A stretch of DNA of 34,553 bases. Origin: Verrucomicrobiota bacterium. GTDB taxonomy: Bacteria; Verrucomicrobiota; Verrucomicrobiia; Limisphaerales; BJHT01. The position numbers were made by a program, and so were the translations under genes. The DNA lies in NCBI GenBank assembly GCA_014193395.1, contig BJHT01000002.1:41363-75915 (forward strand). The letters run 5' to 3'. Below are positions 17,001 to 24,900 of the stretch, in pieces. The notes under the pieces were generated by a model, which saw nothing but the letters and a program-made list of their open reading frames with translations, searched no databases and was not told the origin of the DNA. Within the stretch, counting starts at the first letter, position 1. Each line of letters starts with the position of its first letter.

Positions 17001-18524
17001 ACCGCCGCCCAACACGCGCTCCTGGAATTCCCGCAAATCCCCCCACGGCCCCACGATCGCCTCCATCCCGACAATCGCCACCGGCACCGGCTCGGCCTTC
17101 TCGGCCGCCGCCGTCACCACCGCCGGCCCCGCACTCACGCCGCGCGCCTTCGTCACCGCCGGCAAATACTCCTCCACCAACACATGCGCATTAATTCCCC
17201 CAAACCCAAACGCGCTCACCGCCGCTCGACGCGGCACCTCCGCCGCGCGCCGCCGCCACGGTTGCGCCGCCGACAAAATCTGAAACGGACTTTCCGCCAA
17301 CGGAATTTTCTCCGCCGCCCGCTTGAAATTCGGCACCGGCGGCAGCGTTTCATTGCGCAGCGCCAGCAGCACCTTGATCAACCCCGCCGCTCCCGCGCCC
17401 GTGAGCAGATGCCCGACATTCGCCTTCACCGCGCCCAGCGCACACTGCCCCGCGCGCCATTTCACGTCGCTCCACAGTCGCCGCAAACTCTCGAACTCCA
17501 CCGCGTCGCCGACCGGCGTGCCCGTCGCGTGACACTCGATCAAATCAACGCCCTCCGGCGCCCAACCCGCCTCCGCGTATGCCGCCCGCATCGCGCGCAA
17601 CTGCCCCTCCGAACTCGGCGCGAGCAGATTCCCCTCGATGTCATTCGACAACCCGATGCCGCGGATCACCCCGTAAATGTGATCCCCCGCCGCCTCCGCG
17701 TCCGCGAGCCGTTTCAACACCAGCATCCCCGAGCCTTCGCCCACCACCAACCCGTTGCCCTGCGCATCGAACGGCGAGCACCGCCCCGTCGGCGACAACG
17801 CGCGCAACTGCGAAAAACCCATCTGCGTGTACAGCGAATCCGGCCGCGACAAACCGCCCGTCAACATCGCGTCCGCGCGCCCCGCCAGCAGTTCATCGCA
17901 CGCCAGCTTGACTGCATACAGCGACGACGCACACGCCGCATCCAGCGTGAACGCCCCACCGCCCAGCCCCAGCGCCCGCGCCAGCACTCCCGCAGGCAGC
18001 CCCGCGACGTAGCGGTTCAGCGGCTCCGTGCGCAGCTTGTCAGAGCTTCCCGCCGGTCGTGCGCCACCCTGCTCCGCAAACAACTTCGCCTCGAACGCCG
18101 GCAGCAACACCTCCTCCGCAAACGCCGAAACACTCTCCGTCGGCAGCGCGATGTTCCCGATGATCACGCCCACCCGCTGACGGTCCACCGCGTCCGTGCG
18201 CGCGTCGCGCCACGCCTGCCGCCCCGCGTGGAGCAGCAGATGAAACATCGGGTCCAGCCTCCCCAACAAATCCGGCGGCAAATCCAGCCCCGCCGCATCC
18301 AGCGCGAAGCCTTCGATGAAACACGCGCGCGTCGTGTAAACCTTGTCCGGCATCGGCCCGCGCGCATCGAGCACTTCCTCCGGCCGCAAACTCCACCGCC
18401 CTTCCGGCACCTCGCGCGCCGTGTCCCGCGCCGTGCGCAAATTCTCCCAAAACGCCTCCAGCGTCGGCGACCCGGGAAAGATCCCGCCCAACCCCACGAT
18501 CGCGATGGGCTGGTCAAACTTCAT
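11028..18524 (-). CDS. pfaC: PUFA/secondary-lipid synthase subunit PfaC with fused PfaB-type AT (KS-CLF-AT-DH-DH)
   Basis: A 2498-residue megasynthase starting at ATG 18524 (MKFDQPIAIVGLGG, the usual KS entry). Order of domains: ketosynthase about 8-455 with active Cys198 (DAACASS), CHATGT and ANVGH His motifs; chain-length-factor-like KS about 479-937, in which the Cys position reads S-E-D-T-S and the first His motif reads EANASG, so it is non-condensing; acyltransferase about 1065-1440 with FPGSGNHF, GYSLGES (Ser near 1155) and VTTVHCE, which is PfaB-like; an Ala/Pro linker and helical segment (HEAFLRFSEG); then two FabA-like dehydratase regions (about 1687-2030 and 2131-2498), each a double hot-dog. 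The second hot-dogs carry CHFVDDQVMPG and AHFFEDPVMPG. Compared with myxobacterial Pfa3 it lacks the C-terminal acyltransferase. Four palindromic repeats are translated in frame (see repeats). It is separated from pfaA by 403 bp holding a repeat element and followed after 29 bp by kinase-like genes. Confidence 0.93.
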   Translation of the reverse strand: MKFDQPIAIVGLGGIFPGSPTLEAFWENLRTARDTAREVPEGRWSLRPEEVLDARGPMPDKVYTTRACFIEGFALDAAGLDLPPDLLGRLDPMFHLLLHAGRQAWRDARTDAVDRQRVGVIIGNIALPTESVSAFAEEVLLPAFEAKLFAEQGGARPAGSSDKLRTEPLNRYVAGLPAGVLARALGLGGGAFTLDAACASSLYAVKLACDELLAGRADAMLTGGLSRPDSLYTQMGFSQLRALSPTGRCSPFDAQGNGLVVGEGSGMLVLKRLADAEAAGDHIYGVIRGIGLSNDIEGNLLAPSSEGQLRAMRAAYAEAGWAPEGVDLIECHATGTPVGDAVEFESLRRLWSDVKWRAGQCALGAVKANVGHLLTGAGAAGLIKVLLALRNETLPPVPNFKRAAEKIPLAESPFQILSAAQPWRRRAAEVPRRAAVSAFGFGGINAHVLVEEYLPAVTKARGVSAGPAVVTAAAEKAEPVPVAIVGMEAIVGPWGDLREFQERVLGGGAAVEPTRERAAFGVGRVGGAAGVSPATVPGFYLEDVAVAIDRFRIPPKELGGVLPQQLLMLQAAAGAFADAALETMDRLRTGVFVGIALDLATTNFHFRWSMLKHSREWARRAGRELSAEEMERWVAQLRDAAGPALNANRTMGALGGIVASRLAREFRLGGPCHTISSEDTSGLHALAVAVRALQQGELDTALVGAVELAGDPRALAGTATHRQFAAELGAAGVIPGEGAVALVLKRLDDAQRDGNRIYAVLRGVGMAAGGGVVGGVPAAAACAESWGRALGEAGLTRADVRLVEANASGDPAEDALEGAALTALLRGERADAGAMAGPPAQVLGRTKHVVGHTGAAAGLVSVVKAALSLYQEMLGPAAGAARGSAGENAISTELVQQPETPRYWLRDRVKGPRRAVVGGFGFDGNSVHVVMEACEGQDSARVQEERRQPLGARDEALFVAAAGDEEQLGKVLRRLADFARAANGAAIEATARRWWAHEKVRVGGGTMRRVALVARDSLELARLAQTAARSLEELPGEAPAANPRVGRGEAERIFYAASPLAAQGDVAFVFPGSGNHFLDMGRELGVQWPEILRAQDRENERLATQLVGDWFWGGASLEAVQADHHVMIFGQVATGAVFSDWARAMGVEPRAVIGYSLGESAGLFSLRAWGAGEISPNPSSSFGPESQLGGGAPSIARHDAGAASSGRAMLGAPVRARDEMLRRMEGSTLFTCDLAGECRAARVAWKLAEGEEVAWRLGVVDRPAEVVRAALAGRRRVYLLIVNTPGECVIGGDLAEVGRVVADLGCQWFPIAGVTTVHCEVAQPVATQYRELHLFATQAPAGVRFYSGAWGRSFAVTRETAADAILAQALGGVDFSKTVNAAYADGTRLFVEMGPGNSCSRMIGKILEGRPHLARSVCVPRVDVVGHVLRVLAQLVAEGVPVNLEALYGTPTGVVGHREAGGDSAAKRVVVPLALREFKVPVWPRAAARDEAGGEGGKELAARRRQNSQAGTPAVPGADAGAVATVTAGGEEREKKGVGRAPNSQAGTPAVPAAREEADPLFALWAAAERAGGEAHEAFLRFSEGMQETVAQQVAAEQALLAGLAARGEAVDLSPVVRLPGPERRADEVPQAVVSAPAPQPKSAVVAVSRGPVALTREQCLEFAVGSIGRVLGERFAAVDAFPTRVRLPDEPLMLVDRILTIEGEPGSMTRGRVVTEHDIHPGAWYLDANRIPTCIAVEAGQADLFLSGFLGIDFQTRGLAVYRLLDAVVTFHRGLPGPGEVIHYDIRINGFFRQGDTWLFRFSFEGTVNGEPLLTMRDGCAGFFTLAELQSGKGVVHTALDLRPMPGKRGADWEALVPVAVEAYGDAQIAALRRGDLAGCFGAAFAGLPLRRPYTIPGGRMKLLDRVLELDPQAGRFGLGRIRAEADIHPDDWFLTCHFVDDQVMPGTLMFECCMHTFRVMLLRLGWIGEEGATSCEPVPGVASQLKCRGQVIATTRKVVYEITMKEIGYRPEAYAVADALMYADGKPIVEITNMSARLNGLTREGLGALWAGRAEISSIPVSGFDPENHPVGGAPSIARHDADDAPAGRAMLGAPVRGEMATVAVPPLLALTVPKTTPSGVAIVAPPAISPQTKRPAIFGFERILAFAIGKPSEAFGAAYKMFDGPRKIARLPGPPYQFLDRIVEIHGEPWKLVAGPEIEAEYDVPAGEWYFGANRQGDMPFAVLLEIALQPCGWLAAYLGSALTSEIDLRFRNLGGSAVQLAPVFPGVGTLTTRVKITKVSSSGGMIIQNFDYEMRSGSGPVYRGNTYFGFFSAAALGQQVGVRDAKLYVPTGAELGRARAAEFPRVWPFASEQLRMVDRVECHVADGGPAGLGFVRGTKRVNAAEWFFQAHFFEDPVMPGSLGLEAFLQLAKFLAVERWSAPAGTRIEAVAVGQPHEWVYRGQVIPTNQVMTVEAVVTAADDQRRLLRVDGFLLVVGRVIYAMKNFTVCQTRGG
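12228..12364. repeat. In-frame palindromic element between DH1 and DH2 of PfaC
   Basis: A unit of about 137 bp also found at 14880-15016. Its core is a perfect 21-bp inverted repeat with arms 12235-12255 and 12282-12302 and a 26-bp spacer; each arm is itself a hairpin, CCGAGCA-t-TGCTCGG. It is read on the minus strand without a stop as GGAPSIARHDA...GRAMLGAPVR, about residues 2053-2099 of PfaC, in the linker between the two dehydratase regions. Confidence 0.9.
13870..14030. repeat. Two in-frame hairpin repeats in the AT-DH1 linker of PfaC
   Basis: The block GGTACCGCAGGCG-tccc-CGCCTGCG occurs at 13870-13894 and again at 13978-14002. The second copy is followed by the hairpin CTGGCGGCG-tct-CGCCGCCAG (14007-14027). 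Both copies are read in the same frame as NSQAGTPAVP in PfaC, about residues 1498-1552. The second copy may stem from duplication of a piece of about 110 bp, since CTTCACCACCCGC follows each copy. Confidence 0.85.
14880..15016. repeat. In-frame palindromic element inside the AT domain of PfaC
   Basis: Second copy of the element at 12228-12364. Arms 14887-14907 and 14934-14954 pair over 21 bp with a single mismatch. Translated in frame as GGAPSIARHDA...GRAMLGAPVR, about residues 1169-1215, starting roughly 14 residues after the nucleophile Ser of GYSLGES. Flanking protein segments (LFSLRAW before, RDEMLRRM after) read like a continuous AT sequence if the insert is removed. Confidence 0.9.
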
Positions 18525-18927
18525 CGGACAAAACTCGGTTGAAACGAGGAAGGCACCAACGAAGACCGACGAACACCGCCCGCTGCCAGTCGCAACCGAA
18601 GGCCCGCGCCCTTTGGAGTGCGGTGACTTGTCACCGCTTTCCCAAGGCGACTTGTCGCCGTCGAATCGAGACAACCGCGCGAATGCAAAAGGCCCGTCCA
18701 CGGCTCGCGCCAGCGTTGGCGCGCACTCGCAATCGAACGCGCACCGCAATTCGACAGCGACCAGTCGCCTGCGCGAAAGCGGTGACCAGTCACCGCACCC
18801 CAAACCGCCGCCCCGCGCCCGCCCCGCACCCCTTCCACCTCCCCACGAATGCCACGAGGCCCTGCAAAACCGCGGTTCCTATCCGTGTTCATCCGTGTGT
18901 CTCCGTGGTCGAAAATCCTGTCCCGGC
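18525..18927. other. Gap between pfaA and pfaC, occupied by a repeat element
   Basis: 403 bp without a gene inside the otherwise tight synthase gene run. It holds the 193-bp repeat element at 18612-18804. The rest shows no clear promoter or T-rich terminator. The reading frame of pfaC stays open upstream through the element to 18803, but KS homology begins only at the ATG 18524. Confidence 0.7.
18612..18804. repeat. MITE-like/REP-like four-hairpin element, copy 1
   Basis: A 193-bp element with imperfect terminal inverted repeats (left TTTGGAGTGCGGTGAC, right GTCACCGCACCCCAAA). Inside, four short hairpins follow one another in mirror order: GCGGTGAC-tt-GTCACCGC at 18620-18637, GGCGAC-tt-GTCGCC at 18646-18659, GCGAC-ca-GTCGC at 18757-18768, and GCGGTGAC-ca-GTCACCGC at 18779-18796. 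A homologous element in the opposite orientation lies at 29244-29435. No coding capacity of its own. Confidence 0.88.
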
Positions 18928-21900
18928 TCAGGCCGCGTCACCCAGCGCGTTCCGCCGGAAAGCCCCGCTCAGCGACGGATCGATCACGCATTCGTAGCCC
19001 TCCATTCGCGCCAGCACGCCACCGGACGCGTCGAGGAACTCGATGTCCGCCGTCGCCTTCTGCGGCGTCGCCTGCGTCACGCGCGCCACCACCCGCACGC
19101 CCTCGCGCGGGAACCGCGCCGCGAACTGCCGATACCGCACCGCCGCGCACGGCAGCGACGGCGCGCGCTGCTCGCCAAGCGTCCACAAAATCATCATCTG
19201 GAAACTCACATCCAGCGCCAGCGGATCGGCGATCCAACTGCCGCGCAGCGGATTCACCACCCACGACTTCGGCGACGGCGACGTCTTCGCCCGTGCCGCG
19301 ATCCCATGCGGCCCGCACGCCTCGACCGCCGCGATGCCCTGAAACTCCGGCCCGTGAAACAAGGCGTCCGGCCCATACCAACCGCCACCGACCCACGTGT
19401 CCCCGCCCATTTGCAACGCCGCCGACTGCGCCGGCGGTGCCGCCGAACGCTCGCCGAGAATGATGCGTGCCCGCGCGTGCAGCATCGGCTTCTCGCGTTC
19501 GCCGCCGACCAGTTCCATCACCACCTGCGTCTCCGCGCCCGCGCGCTGCGGTGCGTGCGCCAGCACCCGCAGCGTCACCGCGTGCCGCGGGTCCAGCCGC
19601 ACGCCCTTGAAAACCCGCAGGTCATCAAAGCCGCAAAACGCCAGCCCCGGATGACAATGCAGCGCCCCGTGCGCGAGCCACTCCACGATCAGCGCCACCG
19701 GAAAAACCGCCCGCCCGTCGAGCACATGCGATTTCAAGCAAGGCATCTGGCCCACGCTCAACTCGCGCTCGAACGCCATGGTAACCGCCGCCGCCTCGGC
19801 GACTGGAGCTTCCGCGCGCGCAATCACCACGGGCACCGACGAAGGACCCGCAGTCGCCGGAATCACTGCCGCCTGCCCGTCCAGCGGCGCGAGCACCACA
19901 ACCTCCACCGGCGACGAACTCGTGACCGGCGCGGACAATTCGCGCACCAGCAACTCCGCGCCCGCCGCCGGTTCGATCACGCCCACGCCTTCCTGCGCGA
20001 ACACGCGCCGCAACGCCGGCGTGACCATCCCGCCATTCCACGGACCCCAGTTCATCGCGACCACGCGGCAATCGGGACGCCGCCGCGCCTCGGCCTGCGC
20101 GAGCTTGTTCAGCACCTCGTTCGCCATCGCGTAATCCACCTGCCCCACGCGCCCGAAGCGCGCAGTCGAGGACGAGAACATCACGAGGCAGTGCAACTCG
20201 TCGTTCGTCAGCGCGGCCAGCAACATCTCCGCGCCGCTCACCTTCGTGCTCCAGACCGAGTCGAATTGCTCCGCCGTCTTGTCCTCGATCCGCTTGTCCG
20301 CGAGCACACCCGCGCCGTGAATCAGCCCGCGAATCGGCCCGAACTCATGCCGCAATTCATTCAGCAACGCCCCGATCTGCCGCGCGTCGCGGACATCCAC
20401 CGAACGATACAAAACCGTCGCGCCCGCCGCGGTCATCCGCGCGATGTTTCGCAAAATCTCGCGATTCGCCAGCCAACGCCGGAACTGCGCCTCGACCGCT
20501 TTCGGCGTGGCCGGGACGTTGAGATGCGCGTGAATCGCCTTCTTGATTTCCGCCTCGTCGTGCAGCGCCGCGAGCCACTCCGGCTCGGTCTCCGGCGCGG
20601 GACTGCGCCCCAGCAACACCAGCGTCGGCTGGAACGCCTGCGCCAGTCCGACCGCCACCTCCGCCGTCACACCGCGGCTGCCGCCCGTCACCACGACCAC
20701 GTCGCCCGCGTGCAACACCGCCGCGCCCGCATACGCCTGCGTCACCGGCGTGTCGATCAATTCCAAACCAATCCGCCCCTCGCGCGACACGCCCACCTCG
20801 GCGGGACCGACGCGCAATGCTTCTTCCACAATCGCATCCGCCGCTGCCGCCACCTCGACCTCCGCCGCGAGATCAATCGCCTTCGCCGCCACCTCGGACC
20901 ATTCGCGCCCGGCCGTTTTCGCCAGACCAGCGAGCCCGCCGCTCAACGGCTGATTCAAATTGCCGCCGAAACCAAAGCGCCCATCCAGCCGCGACACCGT
21001 CACGAGAAACGCAGCTTGCTCTTTGCCCGCGCGCCGCAACGCCGCCGCACGCGCCTGCACCGCGAGAAATGCCTGTTTCAAAAACGCCTCGCCACACTCC
21101 AGCGCCGGCGACAGCACGACCAAGCCCCCGAGCAACTCCGCCGTCGCGCCCGACCGCGCCGCCGCCTCGGCCAGCGACACGACGCGCGCCGTCATGCCCT
21201 TCCGCGTGAACGCCGCCGCCACCGCCGCCGAGAGACTGCTGCCGTCTTCCGTCACCCAGACCGGCGCATTCTTCGCGAGTGTGAGAGCGGGCGCGGACAC
21301 GCGTGAACCCAGCGCCACCGGCGTGGGGATCAGGCGCTGGAGCCGCTGTTGAACCGGCGCGGAAACCGGGATTGCTGGAACTTCAGCGACATGCGCCACG
21401 CTCCGCGCTGCGGTCTTCGGAGCCGCAGCAGCGGAGAGAAACTCCACGACCTGCCGCAGTGTCTGGAGCGCGCCGAGTTGGTCGGGCTTGATGACCGGCG
21501 CGGACGGCAACCGCTCCTGCAACGCCGAGAGGATTTCCACCCGCTTGATCGAGTCGATGCCGAGATCGGCATCGAGGCTCATTTCGAGATTCAGCATCTC
21601 GGCGGGATAGCCGGTTTTCTCCGCGACCACGCCGAGAAGCACGGTCGCGACTTGCGCGCTGTCCACGGCGGGAGCCGCGCTGGGATTGGTCAAAACTGCG
21701 GTCATGCCCGCCGCAGCCGGTGCGGTTGCGGACGCAGCACCAAGGAAATCCACCACCTGCCGCAACGTCTGGAGCGCGCCGAGTTGGTCGGGCTTGATGA
21801 CGGGCGCGTCGGGCAGCTTCTCCTGCAATGCCGAAAGGATTTCCACGCGCTTGATCGAGTCGATGCCGAGATCGGCGTCGAGGCTCATCTCCAGATTCAG

Positions 21901-24900
21901 CATCTCGGACGGATAGCCGGTCTTCTCCGCCACGACGCCCAGCAGGGTTTGTTCGATGCGGCTCTTGTCGATGCGCGCGGAGGGGAACGTTGCGGGCGAA
22001 GAAGCTGGCGAGCCAATCGCCGCTGGAGCTGTGGCTGGCAAACCCGCGCACAGAAAATCCACCACCTGCTGCAACGACTGGAGCGCGCCAAGTTGGTCGG
22101 GCTTGATGACCGGCACATCGGGCAATTTCTCCTGCAACGCGGAGAGGATTTCCACGCGCTTGATCGAGTCGATGCCGAGGTCCGCATCGAGGCTCATGCC
22201 GAGATTCAGCATCTCGGCGGGATAGCCGGTTTTCTCCGCCACGACGCCGAGCAGTGTTTGCTCGACGCGACTGGTGTCGGCGCGCGCCGCGGGAACCACC
22301 GCTGGCGCGGGCGCGACGGCCGCCACCGCGGTTGGCGCAGCGGTCGCCGTGCCTTGTCGCAGAAAATCCGCGACCTGCCGGAGCGTCTGGAGCGCGCCGA
22401 GTTGGTCGGGCTTGATAACCGGCGCATCGGGCAGTTTCTCCTGCAATGCCGAGAGGATTTCCACGCGCTTGATCGAGTCGATGCCAAGATCGGCGTCGAG
22501 GCTCATCTCGAGATTCAGCATCTCGGCGGGATAGCCGGTCTTCTCGGCCACGACGCCGAGGAGCGTTTTCTCGATGCGGCCGTCGTCCGCGCGCGCGGGG
22601 GTGGGCGCGGCAGGAGTGCGCGTGGGGGCCGCTGCGGGCGCGGGCGCAATCGCCGGAGTCGGAATCGTCGGACTGGTCAGACGGGCGACTGGCGCGACTG
22701 GCACACTCGGCGCAACCGGCGTGGCCGCCGCAGGCAGCGGCGAAAAGGTCGGCCCGGCACCGGACAGCAGCCGCTGCTGCTGTTCGAGCAGCGCGTGCAT
22801 CGTGCGACGCGCGGCATCCTGGCCATCGAGGAATTGGCGATGCAGACGCGCTGTTTGTTCCTGAAGCTGGAGCAGCACGGCGAGGCTCTCGCGACTCGCG
22901 CGCACCGCTTCGGAAATCTGTCCGGGCGCGGCGGCAATGGGCGCAGCAGCGACAGGTGAAGCCGCGGGCTTCGCAACCGGCGCGGGCAGCGGCGCTGCGG
23001 ACGAACTCGGCGTAGCAATCGCTCGCGCGACCGGCGCTGGCGCAGCAGCCGCGGCCGGCGAAGCGGCCAAAGCGCGCGGCGGAGTCGGCGGACGCGACGG
23101 TTTCGGCGTGCGGTGATTCGCCCCGCTGAGCGGCACGGTGAGGCGTGGTTTGCCGCCGGTTTCCGGTTCCGGCAGCGCGACGCCCGCGTTCCACGACGTG
23201 AGATCGACCGCGTGCCCGAGCGCAGCCAGACGACTCAGCGCGAGGGCGAGATCGACAATGCCCGGGCGTTTGCCGCGCGAGCTGTCGAGCGCGATGGCGT
23301 GGATGTCGCGGTCGCGCAAGATGGATTGCACGAGGCCGGTGAGCGTGTGGCCGGGGCCGACTTCGAGGAAGGTGGTGACGCCGTCGGCGAACATCGCGTT
23401 GATCTCGGCGACAAAATCGACCGGGTTCGCGAGCTGGCCCGCGAGGAGCTGGCGCGCGTCCTGGGCTTCGCGCGGGTATTCGCGGGCCGTCGTGTTGGCA
23501 TAGACGGGAATGCGCGACTGGGACAGCTCGACGGTGCTGAGCGCCGCGGCGAACGGTGCCTGCGCCGCGGCCACGAGCGGACTGTGAAACGCGGCGGCCA
23601 CCGGCAGGCGGCGGTTCCAAATCGCGCGGCGTTCGAGACTTTGCGAGGCGCGCTCGATCTCGCCGACCGCGCCCGCCAGCACGGCCTGGTCGGGCGCATT
23701 GCGATTGGCGACCACGAGATCGAAGCGCTCTTCGCGGATGAATTGCTCGACCGTCTCGACCGGCGCTTTCACAGCGAGCATCGCGCCGCTTTCGCCTGCG
23801 CCATTGGCCTGCGCCATGAGGCGTCCACGCAGATTCGAGAGCCGGTGCAGCGTGTCGGAATGGATGCGCTCGGACGCGCACAACGCGAGCAGCTCGCCGT
23901 AGCTGTGCCCGGCGGCGGCTTCGGGAGAAACACCAAAAGATTCGAGCACTTGCAGCGCGGCCAGACTGACCGCGCCAATCGCCGGTTGCGCAATGTCCGT
24001 GGCCTTCAGCGTGGCGTCCTGCGCCTTCGCAGTCGCCTCATCGAAGGCAGGATGCGGGTAGATGTAATCAGTAAGGCGCGCCCGTCCTTCGCCCAAGTGG
24101 GCTTCGGCGAAAATCTCGTTGGCCTGCGCCAGTCCGGCCTGCATCTGCGGAAACTGGCAGCTCAGGTCGCGCAGCATCCCGCTGTATTGCGAACCTTGTC
24201 CGGGGAACAACACGCCCAGCCGGCCGTTCGGACGTCCGCATCCGAAGAACGCTCCTTCGGGCAATTGCCAGGACTTCGTCGAATGCTTCTCCAACTGCGC
24301 CCGCGCCGCTGTGACGAGCTTCTTCAAATCGGTGCGCCCGCGCTCGATGACGAGCAGCAGACGGAAGGGTTTGGCGTGGGTACCGCAGGCTTCCAAGCCT
24401 GCTGTGTCGCAGGTTTCCAAACCTGCGGCCGCCGGGATTGTTTGATGCGTCCGGGTTGGCGCGCGGCTCGCCGACTTGGAAGTCGGCGACACAGCAGGTT
24501 TGGAAACCTGCGCTACAGCACTCGCCCCCGCAGTCGCCGAATTCCGAGAGAACGCCGCTCGCGTCTTCGCCGCGCGGCGTTGCAAGGCCGGCCACGACAG
24601 CTCGGCGAGCGGTTCGTTCAACGCCTGCTTCAGTTCCGCCACGGTGTCCGCGGAGAGCGCGACCACCTCGGTGTCGCCGTCCCAGTCGGGCGCGGATTTC
24701 GTCGGCGAAACTTCCTCCAGCAAACAGTGAAAATTGCTGCCACCAAAACCAAACGCGCTCAGCGCCGCGCGGCGCGGATGCGTGGCGGACGGCAGCCACG
24801 GGCGCTTGGTGGTGTTGAGATAAAACGGCGATTTGCCCGGCGCGGCCGGCTCGACGGGTTGGCGGACCTTGATCGTAGGCGGCAGGACTTTGTGATGCAG

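Noticed and set aside
15715..17090. Second KS of PfaC as an inactivated pseudodomain
   Set aside because: Loss of Cys and His is the normal state of a chain-length-factor partner in this family, not decay.
12279..18542. Very long plus-strand reading frames opposite pfaC (about 1000 and 860 codons)
   Set aside because: They are Arg/Pro/His-rich, have no domains, and are mirror products of high-GC third positions in pfaC on the other strand.
21430..22585. CRISPR-like regular repeats
   Set aside because: The period is about 310 bp and the repeats encode acyl carrier domains; spacers of CRISPR size are absent.
24380..24516. Frameshift or assembly error in the KS-AT linker of pfaA
   Set aside because: Frame is kept on both sides and the segment is an organised set of hairpins, so insertion of an element explains it better.
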